Shown here: positions 33,001-43,329 of the stretch, piece by piece | How the letters are laid out: every line of letters starts with the position of its first letter | Numbering within the stretch: position 1 is the stretch's first letter | Source of the DNA: Lasiodiplodia sp. COLG20 | Lineage: Eukaryota; Ascomycota; Dothideomycetes; Botryosphaeriales; Botryosphaeriaceae | Length of the DNA stretch: 64,000 nucleotides | NCBI GenBank assembly: GCA_009801085.1 | Contig: VNWV01000005.1 | Location: 930,001 to 994,000, forward strand | Reading direction: 5' to 3' | Notes under the pieces: generated by a model | What the model saw: the letters and a program-made list of their open reading frames with translations, nothing else | Told to the model about the DNA's origin: nothing | Database searches by the model: none | Translations under genes and position numbers: made by a program

Positions 33001-35952
33001 GTATTCAGTGGTTCGACTTAGCGGCCAATTTAATTCTATCTCTTGGTCTCAAGCGTTGCGCCCTTCTTGTCATTTTGTCACAATGCATGTTCGACGTTAG
33101 AGCGTAGATCTGCTAACGTCTCCTCCGAACTTAGTCTTGACGCCTTTGCGCGTCTCCAGCAACAGGTCTTATCCCTCTCGAACAACCACTTCAAGAAGCT
33201 TCCCGATCCAGTTCCAGAGGCAGAAAAGGTCGGCGCACTCCCCGCCGGGCTGCCTACGTTCCTGGATGATAGTCCATCAGCCACTCACATCCGGATCTCC
33301 TACGTGATGCACAAGATTTCGTCAATAATCACGCTCCGCATATTCACACCCTTCCTCTTCAGTCCAGAGGGCATGGAAGACGCGACCACCAAGCTCCTTC
33401 AGGAAGTCAGTGACCAGCTGCGGACCAAGAACGCGCTGAAGGAAGCCACCTGGCGGCAGCACACGCTATCAACGCTCTTCCGCGGGCCTGACGCGAAGCA
33501 ACGCATCAACAAGGCGGCGGGGGCCGTGGTCGACGAGATCTGCCAGGCGATCCAGCCGCTCGCCGACCCGATGGACGAGGAGGGCGTGCGGGTCGAGATC
33601 CGGCGCATCGTCAAGCTGGCGGCCGAGACGTGGCGGTTCGCCCGCATCGAGCGCGAGATGATCTCGGCCTCGATGCCCGCGCCGGGCGAGGTGTGCGCCG
33701 ACGACGCGCGCGAGAAGTACTGGCCGCAGCAGCCCTTCGACACGCCCAACTACCCCGTCAGCTCCATCGCCGACCTGGACGAGGCGAAGCTGTCGCCCAA
33801 GTCGAAGGTGCTGCTGCGCTTGTTCCCGGTCATCGAGCGCGAGCCGAGGCTGAGGAAGGACAGCAACGGGGGCGATGGCGGCAGCGGTGACGACAATAGG
33901 CCGGATGACGGGCGCGTGTACTGCTACGGGCTGGCGCTGTATGAGGATTCGGCGCCCGTGTTGGCGCGCCTGCGCGAAGCGGAGCTGGCTGGCGGTCTGT
34001 CAGGTACGGACGACTCCTCTTCTTCCGCTCCTCCTTCTACCGATGATGACAAAAAGGAAGACACGAGTGCTGAATCGGAGTCAAAGGACCCTCCAGCTGC
34101 TGAGGAGGAGACGAAGGCAGCTGAGGAAGGGGGTGGGGGTGGTGATGCTGCTGTGGCGGCGGTGGTTGCGGCGGCTGTTGCGGCTGGTGTCGCTGCCGCT
34201 GCTGCTGATGGAGGGGAGGAAGAGAAGAAAGAGGATGGGGGTGAAGAAAAGGAGGAGGACGGCGAGGAGAAGCCAGCTGAAGAGCCGGCGGCTGCGAGCG
34301 CGGAAGAAGAGGCGAAAGAAGAAGCGGCAGCGGATGAGACTGCGCCGCCGGAGGAGACGGCTGAGAAAGGTGAGGAGAACAGTGACCCCCCAGCGCCGGC
34401 AGAGGGCGAAGCTGCGCCTGAGGCGGTAGCGGAGGAGTCCAAGGAGGAGCAAGCTGAGGAGAGGCCGGCAGAAGACGCCCCAGAGGCTGCTGCCGAAGAG
34501 AAGTCAGAGGAGAAGGCTGCCGAAGAACCGGCAGGCGAGGAGAAGCCTGCGGAAGAGCAGAGCTCCGAAGAAAAATCCGGCGAGGAGCAGTCCAGCGAAG
34601 ACAAGCCGAGCGAGGACCCTCCTTCGGAGGAAAAGCCCAGTGAGGAAAATTCAGGTGAAGACAAGCCGGCAGACGAACAGCCCAGCGAGGAAAAGTCACC
34701 AGATGAATCTAGTGGAGAGGAAAAGAGCGAAGAGAAGAGTGACGACCCGCCGGCTGAGGAGGAGAAGGCTCCAGAGGACCCGCCTGCTGAGTCGACAGAG
34801 GAGAAAGCCGCAGAGCCAGAGGCCGCTGCTGACAATGGCGATGAAGCCAAGCCAGCTGATGAGCCCTCTGCCGAAGCAAAGGAGGAAGAGAAGCCTGCCG
34901 AGGAGACTGCCACGACTGAAGAAGAGACGAAGGCTGAGGAAGCCCCCGCTGAGGAGACTCCCGCTGAGGCTCCCACTGAGACTCCTGCCGAGGCCCCTGC
35001 TGAGGAGACTCCTGCTGAAGCTCCCGCCGAAGCTCCTGCTGAGGAGTCACCCGCTGAAGAGCCCAAAGCTGAAGAGACACCTGCCGAGGAGCCTAAAGCT
35101 GAGGAACTGCCTGCTGAGGAGCCCAAGGCAGAGTCTGAGGGCGACGGCTACATCGCCCTACCTCGCAAGATCGGCTCGACGCCGGCGATGGCAGCGGATG
35201 GCGAGGAGGCGAAGCCACCAACGCCTCCGCCTGATGAGGCCAGGGCACCATCCCCAGCCCCCAGCAGGAAGGCTGAGAGCGTGAGAAGCAAGGCCCCAAG
35301 CGCCAGGAGCGTCCGCAGTGTCAAGAGCGACAAGAGCTCCTCGAGCAGGAGGCGTTCATCCTCACGACCAGACACGCCGAGGCCGGGACTTGCTGAAGGC
35401 CTCGCGGCCGCCAGCATCATCGCAGCAAGCCTAAAAGGCGGTGGCGACGACGGCGCCAGCTCAAGCGATTCCTCGATTCCTACAATGCCGACACCATCGG
35501 AGGACAGGCCTCGAAGCATGCGCAGCGAGCGGCCGTCGTCGCGAACGCGGACGACGTCACGGCCCTCGCATTCGCGGCGCGGGTCCGAGGCGGACGACCG
35601 GCCGCACTATCGGATGAGGGACAAGCCCGTCATCGAGCGCAGCTCGAGCCACAGGAGCAGCAAGCCGCGCACATTGGGCGAGGGGGCGTCCAGCAGCCGC
35701 CGGCACTCATCCTTCGCGGCCGTCAGTCCCACTGTCGACCCGGTCACGCCGGCGAGCGAGGCGTCGCTGCGTGACCGCAGCGCGCGTGGGAGCAGCCGAT
35801 ACGCAGAGAGCATGGACAGCATCAACCCCGGCGGTGCGAGCTCGCGAGGTGGTAGCAGTGGGAGCAAGTCGGGCACAGTGACGGACAACAGGAGCGCAGC
35901 CATCAAGGGGCTGTATCAGCACCAGAACCAATATCACCACGTTACGAGTTGA
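30050..35952 (+). CDS. Large coiled-coil, repeat-rich fungal protein (1881 aa)
   Basis: Built from two exons, 30050-32877 and 33135-35952, joined by a 257-nt intron with a GTAAGT donor and a CTTAG acceptor. The split Tyr codon (TA|T) restores one frame. The right-hand frame has no ATG before 33,310, which supports the join. In order it shows a Ser/Pro-rich start and an 18-copy heptad SKAPxxx array (residues 158-283). A Pro/Tyr/Gly-rich segment with nine or more consecutive Gly follows, then the motif DLLGRITQAIPDLHMLL. A roughly 350-residue Glu/Lys-rich coiled coil (about 550-930) comes next. An alpha-helical domain (about 944-1200) begins LDAFARLQQQVLSL. An Ala tract, a long Glu/Pro/Ala array and a Ser/Arg-rich tail close the protein. 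I recognise it only as a filamentous-fungal hypothetical family. A structural or scaffold role is a guess. Confidence 0.75.
30521..30898 (+). repeat. Heptad tandem repeat (21-bp unit, 18 copies) in coding sequence
   Basis: Eighteen uninterrupted 7-residue units of the form S-K-[AT]-x-x-x-[AVGL], for example SKAPTEA, SKAQSSV and SKAPTTA, encoded by 21-bp units. Some higher-order doubling is visible, with SKAPTEA and SKAQSSV alternating. Every unit keeps the Ser-Lys pair. Confidence 0.93.
31531..31560 (+). repeat. GGC/GGT tract encoding poly-glycine
   Basis: A run of GGC codons ending with GGT GGC inside the coiled-coil gene, giving an uninterrupted glycine stretch. It sits between the Pro/Tyr-rich segment and the DLLGRI motif and probably forms a flexible linker. 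Slippage-prone. Confidence 0.85.
34085..35140 (+). repeat. Acidic low-complexity array (Glu/Pro/Ala/Ser/Lys)
   Basis: Roughly 350 codons made of short variable units such as EEKPAEE, SEEKSGEE, AEAPAEE and EEPKAEE, interrupted early by an alanine/valine tract near 34145-34210. The bases show the matching degenerate purine-rich periodicity (GAGGAG, GAAGAG). It lies in exon 2 of the large coiled-coil gene and is expected to be disordered and strongly acidic. Confidence 0.9.
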
Positions 35953-38900
35953 AGTTGAGATAAGAAGGTACGGTATAGAGATTAGGTCGGTGGAAGCGGT
36001 ATAGAAGTTGACTCATTTTTTTGCATGGCAATGGCTGCATTTCGGTGTTTATTCTTTCCTTTTCGATTCGCGCTAAGCTATGCATTGCATTTCAGGAGCC
36101 GTTGATTTTTATTTCTTTTCATAAAAAAAAGTGTTCGCTGTTTGAGTGTATCCATTTGTAATCCTTGTCGGTAGCGTATAATGTCATGTAATTGCTTTTC
36201 ACAGCCAAGGCCTGTGAAGGATTTCCCAAAGCCCGAGACTCGGCCATCCGAGGGTCTCCACCGCAACAGTGGGTCAATGGATCAGTCTTTCCAGGAATCA
36301 GCGTGAAGCTAGCGGAAACGAGAAGTCCAGAATGTGTGACAGGTGCAATTGGTGGAGGCAGGGCTGATTGGGCAAAATGGAAGGCAGGCGGTTCAGCCTC
36401 CGCGTGAAGCTCGTTCGACCGGTCAACGATATGTGACGAGATAGCGATGAATGGCACACGGGAGTTGGTAGACGATAAGGGGGGGAAGAAAATGCACGAA
36501 CGCCAACGCTCGTGTCAATACGTAGGCGGCTGTGATGGTGCAGTGGGCTTCAATTCCCCGGAGCTTGAGCCGCGTGATGGAGTCAAGACTTGACCAAAGA
36601 GGAGCGGTGCGGCTGGCAACGGCGGTGTCTGGAGATGTGTCGCTGGCATGGGCTGGAATGGACGACGGGCTGATCGCCGTTGCACAGCAGACACATATGC
36701 GCTGTGCTTTTTGTTGCTGCGAGTGCGGCTCCGGGCAAAACGGCAGCTGCGGCTGCACGACGCAAGCCATGTCGACTGACGGAGCAAGACAAGAAACCCA
36801 AGAGGAAAGGACAGCAGCTGACAGGCGCACGAGCTGCGGTACCGGCGCAGAGGAGGCGAGGGCGGCCGTTGGCACAGCTGTGAGGCGTCTACAGGGCGGG
36901 CGGATTGGACGGAAGCGCACTGCGGGACACGGACCGCGGCGTTGAGGGTGCGTGAAAGAGTGCGACGTGGGCGCGGGCGGCTGTGCGGGAGAGCGTCCGG
37001 GGACGCAGCGGGTGGCGGCGTCCAAAGCTTACAGCAAACGTCGACTATTTTACCCTCGAAAATCTTTGCCCATCAGGCCACCCATGGATTTCCCCTCTCC
37101 CGCCCATCTAGATTGATGCCGCTGGGGAAATCGATGCACACTCCTTCGATGCACTCCGCCTAACCCGGACGGCCGGCTCGGGTACCTTTCGCTGCAGTCG
37201 ATTGGCCCAGCGCCAACAGCGCGTGCAGCTCTCCATCTCTCCAGCCACGCGGCTGTTTGTTCCTTCGAATTCTTGTTTTCACCATTGTGTGAATGTTTAC
37301 CCGATGCGGACACCCCCTGTCCCCAGAACTAGTCCAGAACACTCAACAGGGCAATCGACGTTGATCAGCCTCGTATCCTCCCCACAGCTCCAGCTCCACA
37401 GCCGGAGCTCTCTCCTCCACCGGAAGTGATTGGCCACGCTTGCCTGTGCAACTGGGGAAGCTAATTTAGTAATATACTACTGCACTTCTAAGAAGACAAG
37501 TTAGGGGCAGAAATTAAGCTTGTGCGGAATGACGCTGCCCGAGCTCATAACCGCTGCTGTCAATAAAAAAATCTGCGGCCCGCGGCGGCTATCTCCCGCA
37601 GCGTGTCTGATCACTGATGAAGTACGAGGTGGGCCCACCTCCTCCGCTTCGACCAGCCTCTACTGCGGGCCGTCCCTATTCCACGCGCCCTCCCCTCAAG
37701 CCACTTGCAAACTTGGATACCGCTCCTGATTCAACGACGGGGCCACTTCCTTTACGGCCCCCATACGTGCCTTAGCGCCGGCCGTGGAGTGCTCCATTTG
37801 GTAGACTTACTGGCAAATCAAAAGCATGCGCGTCAAAAGTATTGCTCAGATACCCACTTGTAATTCCAAACATAGTCGTTCAGCCCAGCCTCACAACTAC
37901 TCTCGCTCTAAAGGAGTGCCTGTGCTACCATGGAAAACTTCTGCACGTGCATCTATGACGCACGTAGAGCCGAATCATTCATCCAAGGACTTATCCGCAA
38001 AGCGATTGAAGCACTAGTGGGCGCCTACTCGAACACGTCTCTTGTCGCCTTTAGCCTGATCTATAACGTCTACACTTCACCCCCCTAAGGCATTGCTTCG
38101 ACGGCGCGCCTGTGAAGTTTTTTTCATCTATGCATGGCTATTTGCGGAGAGTGGTACCAATGTTTGAACAAGGTCCGGGGGGGATCGCATCTCGATTGTC
38201 TGCATGTTCCTGCGGCGAAGGAAAGCATCGTGATCTGGCGGTGGGCCCATCGGGGATATCGCCCCCGGCCNCGGGTGTTTTAGGGATCGGAAAAGGATTG
38301 CGGGGGTTCTGGAGGTTTCCGACTGCCTATCGACATTTTTCTGGCCGTTGCGGCGCGAAAGCTTGTCGCATGTGAGCACCCTCGCTCCGTCAACAGTGGA
38401 GTGCAGAAAGGTTGGACGGGTGAACCCGCAATGCCTCTCTGAAGGTAGTCGCTCGGGGCTTTTGTTGAGACTTGCGGAGAGTTGTGCGTGGGAGCGGCGT
38501 GCTGACGTCGGGACACACTCCGGACCACGACTTCCTTCGGCTCCCCATTTGGGACAGAAACAATCATTCAGCCCGGAGAGTATTCTAAACATGGCGCCAT
38601 TGCGGGTTCACCCGTCCAACCTTTCTGCACTCCACTGTTGACGGAGCGAGGGTGCTCACATGCGACAAGCTTTCGCGCCGCAACGGCCAGAAAAATGTCG
38701 ATAGGCAGTCGGAAACCTCCAGAACCCCCGCAATCCTTTTCCGATCCCTAAAACACCCGACCGGTGAAACGGTTGTTGCCTTCTGACTTGGCCAAAGACA
38801 GCAAAGCCTCCCGCCCCCCGACCCATGTTCCCTTTTCATTTTTTCTTTGGTCGCTCTACATGCTTTCTTCGGCAAAACCACCAAGGGGGCAACGAATCAT

Positions 38901-39570
38901 CTTCATGGCGTATGTAATTTGGGTTCCACTTTGAGTCAACGATTGCGGAGCCCCCATCCCACTTGGTGAGTACTTTCGGTGCCCCCGCGGCGGGCCACAT
39001 CGCGTCAACCCGACATTTTTCTCCCCTCCGTCCTTTGGGCATCTCGTTTGGCCATGTCCTGCCCTTTTTCGCTCTTCGCACATGAAATGCAAAAGCGGAG
39101 CGAATGTACACACGCAGCGCGCTCGAGGTTGTCACATCCGGCGCCCCAAATTTCCCCGCAAAGCTGCCCCCCTCAACACCAACAAAAGCAGACGTCGCTG
39201 CGGGGAAGTGAAAGAGTTCTGGACCCCCAATCGAATAATTTTGACGGTGGAGATGATGCCTCACTGCGGGGCTGTGGGGTGGGGAATGTTTCTTTGGGCA
39301 CAGAAAACATAGTGTCCGTGTGTTCACGAGCGTGGCGGCCTGTCACCGATCGGCGGTTGCGATATCGGACTTGTACCATTTACTACCAATTTGGGACTAC
39401 TTTTGGCTGTCGCGCGTGGGGGAACGCCTGTCCAACCCGCGCTCCTTGACCAGACTGACTCTGAAAATGCTGTCGTCCGAGAATGTTCATGGTACCCGCC
39501 GTCGAACGGTTACCCCGTTCGTGTGTGTATGCCAGACTAATCCGCTCCGATACTACCAATCACCTCCCGG
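35953..39570. other. Large gene-free region containing a palindromic block
   Basis: About 3.6 kb without a supported gene. The left part (to about 37,450) has ordinary fungal intergenic composition. From about 38,100 it contains an inverted repeat (listed separately), the only ambiguous base in the window (N at 38271), and unusual runs of C and G. Open frames on the arms mirror each other because the arms are identical. A minus-strand frame at 38836-39327 is unassigned. The region ends abruptly at the stop codon of the HAM1-like gene. Confidence 0.5.
38272..38759. repeat. Perfect 162-bp inverted repeat with 164-bp spacer
   Basis: Bases 38272-38433 and 38598-38759 are reverse complements of each other, with no mismatch seen by eye across 162 positions. 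Both arms run from CGGGTGTTTTAGGG at the outer end to AACCCGCAATG at the inner end. The spacer 38434-38597 is unique. The outer edge of the left arm directly follows the N at 38271. It could be a non-autonomous element with long terminal inverted repeats, or an assembly fold-back artefact. Confidence 0.9.
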
Positions 39571-41848
39571 TCATTGCATCATGTTTCTCGTGTGCGTATC
39601 AAAAATCTCGTTCCGCCATCCGTCCTCTCTGTACTCGTCGATTCTCTCGGAAGCCTGGGCAGCCTCTTCCTCCCAGAGCTTGACCACGCTCCCCGGCGCG
39701 TAGACACCCTTGAAAATGCCCTTGCCCGGCTCCGTCACGCCGACGCGCGTGTACATGTCAGGGTCCTCCTCCGGGGTCAGCCTTGCAGCAACGGCCTTGA
39801 AGAACGTGCGCAGATCCTCCGGACTGGAGATCTGCGTGGCGCGGAGGCGCTCGCGCGCAAAGACCACTTCGCGGTTAGCTGCATGCAGCGCGTCGGCAAT
39901 GGCGTTAGCGAGCTGCTTTTCAACGGCCTTGCGGATGATTGGGCGGAGCAGGGGCTTGAAGAGCCAGCCTAAAATGGAAAGCTTGCTTTTGCGTAGCGTG
40001 TAGTTGAGCTTGTGGATGTGGACACGGACGGCTTTGAGGGAGAGGATCTTCTCGAGACGATCACGCCCGACTTCAATGTCCATGTGGACGTCAAGGCCGC
40101 GCTCATCGAGTGCGAAAGACGCGATGCCGGCGTCGGCAAGGCGGAATATGCCCGAGTGGGCACGCAGCCAGAAGCCTACTTCATCGGCCCGCACCGAGAG
40201 TCCGTCGATCTTGACGGTGACTTGAGAAGACACCGACGACGTCGTTCGGAAGCGAGCCTTGCGAATCTCGAGGTCGTTGTACGTCTCCACCCGAAACTTG
40301 TAGGGGAAAAACGACGTGTGGTTGACCGTCTTTCCCGGTTCCACGATCAAGTTCTCCAGCAGCAAATCTATCTCAGGAGTGGAAACCTCCAGCCGCGGGA
40401 TCGGCACGTACTGCACCGCCTGGACGAGCAGAGGCACAAAAACGTTGATGGAATCCGCCACCAGCTCCCCGTTGGTGTACTGGTACTTTGGAGAGAGTAT
40501 GTGAATAATCTGCATGGACGTCCGGAGGAGCTTAGCGATGTCCTCGTCGTGCGAGACGGCCTCGAGGGTGGTCTGGACCTGGCCGAGGAAATCGTCCACG
40601 TCCTTCCGCAAGGACGAGTCGGTGCCGACGCCACGAGCCTTCTCCCGAAGGGCCTGGAACTTTTCGTCTGCGTGCTCCAAGAATTCAGGATCTGTGAGCA
40701 GCTTCTGGAGAGAATTTCCCATGTCAAGCATCAGATCTTCAAACTCCGGATCGTTCTTGCTGTGTTCCATGACTTTTTTGAACTTTTCTTCCAAGTCTTC
40801 CCAAGCTTTCCTGTCTCCAAAGGAAGTTAGGAATAGCCAAAAGTTCTTGATTGCGCGGTCCATGGCGTCATTTTCATGGATGTCATCCTGAGCGGTATTC
40901 ACGGTTTCCTGCACAGCACGAGAGTACACCATTGCATATCGCTGGACCAGCAGCGAGAGAGTTGATACCGAGTCGGAATAGTCGTTCCGTTTTCTCAGCT
41001 TCAGCACAGCTTGCTTCAGGCGGTAGAGCAGCGTGTCTTTTTCCTCGCCGCTAACGTGGTCAGCGAGGCTGTGCCCCGCTTCTTTGACCACCTGGGTAGC
41101 ACCGTTGCCGACGACCTTGGAGAAGTCGGCAACATCTTGCTCGAGCTCTTGCTCGGTGGGCGCAGGGCCGGCATCGGCACCTGGCTCCTTCAAAGCCAGT
41201 TGCTCCTGCTCTGAAGGCTCGAGCTTCTTCCCTGCCTCCTCTGCTACATCAGACAGCTTGAACGCCGTGTCCTTGAACACTTCGCGTCCGATGACGTTGA
41301 TGTCAGAGAGGAAGAGGCGGAAGTCCGAGTTCGTGAGCAGCAGCGAGCCGACAGTTTGGAGGCTCCTGTAGGCTAGGTGACGGGTTCAGCTGCTGCGCCA
41401 GCCGCGCGGGGATCAAAGACTTACCTGCGGCCGTGTTCGCCTGGGACTTGGCCTTGCTCGCCCTGGAAGCGATGTCGTCGACGTTGACCGAGACCTTGGA
41501 CTTGGACAGGAACCAGATGAAGTCCTGGATCTGATCGCTGGCGTTTTTATGCTGCAGCAGCTCGAGGAATTCGGTGAACCATTGCTTTGTAAACTTGACC
41601 AGAAGACGGCCAGAGTTGCTCAGATCGTGCTCGCCGGGGTTGAGGACGTCGGAAGCCAGCAGGGTGCGGATGTTGACGATGAGCTGCTCGTTCGAGGGCA
41701 TGTACCCTTTCGAGAGGGCCCTTATCATCTGATACGAATGCAGCTTCTGGTGCAGCTCCCTCTGCAGGACCGTGTCGTCGCGGTACCGAGGCAGCAGTGG
41801 CTGGCGCTCGTCGGCGCTCGACCTGCGGAAGCCGAAGCAGGATAGCAT
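39571..41848 (-). CDS. HAM1-like protein (former DUF5923/DUF4449 family)
   Basis: A 741-residue protein from two exons (41848-41425 and 41372-39571) with a 52-nt intron. It begins MLSCFGFRRSSADERQPLLP, with an early Cys that might be lipid-modified. The N-terminal half is alpha-helical (KGYMPSNEQLIVNIRTLLAS, LLLTNSDFRLFLSDINVIGR). The C-terminal half (PRLEVSTPEIDLLLENL onwards) alternates strands around SSQVTVKIDGLSVRADEVGF, reminiscent of the BPI-like/tubular lipid-binding fold suggested for this family. It is widespread in filamentous fungi and lacks a firmly known activity. Lipid binding is inference. The start was chosen because sequence upstream of MLSC is low-complexity and the initial Met is followed by typical N-terminal family sequence. 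Confidence 0.85.
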
Positions 41849-43329
41849 TCTGGCGGTGTTGTTGCGGACAGATGGCGTTGGGGCATGGCGGTGGAGTTGG
41901 CGTGGAGCTGGCGTTTGCGGAAGGCGCCAAGGCAAGCGTCGTCGCGTCGTTGTGACGGAAGGAGGTCTAGGTCTGGGTCTGGGCGGTTGACATCATCTGC
42001 GGCTGGTGTGTGTGGCTGGTGATGGTGACGGCGCAGCTTGGCGGCCGATCTCATCAGCATCTGCTGGATTTTGCGGGGAGCGCTACGACCCGCAGCTCCA
42101 GCCCAGAGCCCGGCGCCCGGGCGACGCATCGATTCATGGCGGCGGCGCATCGACCTGCTGCCTCCTTCCCCACGACATTGCAAGGACCATCCGCATAGCG
42201 CTGCCACGCGGGAGGAGGCGAGGCTCCCGTCTGGACGCGTTTGACCTGAATCATGCTTGTCACCCACGTCAATGCGCCGACTGCCGTCCGTACAATCAAC
42301 CGACTGCGGCGCATGTACAGACCGGCGCATCGCCCCTACAGACCGCGGCGCATCGAACACCCCCTCGGCCTGGGCTCTGCGACAGTCCGATGCTCGCCCG
42401 CTGCTCTCACACTTGCGCGCTCAGGGATGCGCTGCCCGCCACGGCCATTGGCTCGCGCGCGCGTGCTCGTTTTCCGCTTTGGGCCTGCGGACTGCACTCC
42501 TTGAACGCTCCTGATGACGAGGGATTTTTTTGCCTGCCATCGCGCCGTGTTGCGGCGGAGCGCACATTTGATCGGCCTGGCCGTTTGCGATCCGTTTCTT
42601 TTTTTGCAACGAAAAAAAGTCGCAATATTCCGAAGGGGTGCCGCGTGTTGGGCGCTTGCTGAGCTCTCATGCCTGATGGCCGGCCCCTGTCAGCGCCGGG
42701 GGCTCAGGGCGGCAGGGCGGCGGCGCCGCGAACCTTCGCTCAACGCATTCCACGCGCGTCAATTAGTCTGTGGCGCTGCTACGTCGGCCGCCCTCACGCG
42801 CCCCGAGCATGACGGGCCACCAATTCCGACAGTGAGTCAACCACAGCGGTCGGCTAAAGAGTTTTCAGGGCGCCGGCGCGACTGCCAGGCCCACAGCCCA
42901 CATCTCCACGAAAACTTCGGGCACGACGTGCCGTTGCTTGCGCTTCGTCTCGCTGCCAAGGAGCGGAGGAGTGGAGTCGGCGACGGGCAGCGAAAGGCGG
43001 CGTCGGAGCATGTCGGAAACGCAGGCGGCGCTTGGGGCCTGCAGAAGGCCCCGGCTACCAGACCTGCGGCCCGCACCCTGGCCACAAGCTGAAGCTCACG
43101 AAATGCGGGCTGCAATTGTGAGACGGCCTGCCCAACAGCTCAAATTGCTGATTCGCACACGCGATTTCGCCCGGCCAGCCCTGCTCGCGGACGGCTCCCC
43201 TCATCCAAGCTCTGAGGCGGCCCGTGTCGGACTGCCGCTGTCTTGGGCAACCTCTTCCGCACCATCTCGCGCTTCCTTTCGCATACCCACCGGCAGTTGC
43301 GTGACTGCTGGTCCCTCCGTTGCCTCCTG
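41849..43329. promoter_or_regulatory. Divergent intergenic region, HAM1-like / malic enzyme
   Basis: About 1.5 kb between two divergent starts. It is GC-rich, with overlapping frames on both strands that lack family motifs. The final 100 bases before the malic enzyme are CT-rich. No specific binding sites were identified. Confidence 0.4.

Noticed and set aside
33043..33134. Separate start for the right half of the large gene
   Set aside because: The frame begins at a TTG, not an ATG, and bases before 33135 behave as intron; joining to the left exon restores phase exactly.
33924..35126. Minus-strand 400-codon Ser/Ala/Gly frame
   Set aside because: It is the antisense of the Glu/Pro/Ala repeat array in the large coiled-coil gene; its low complexity mirrors the sense repeat.
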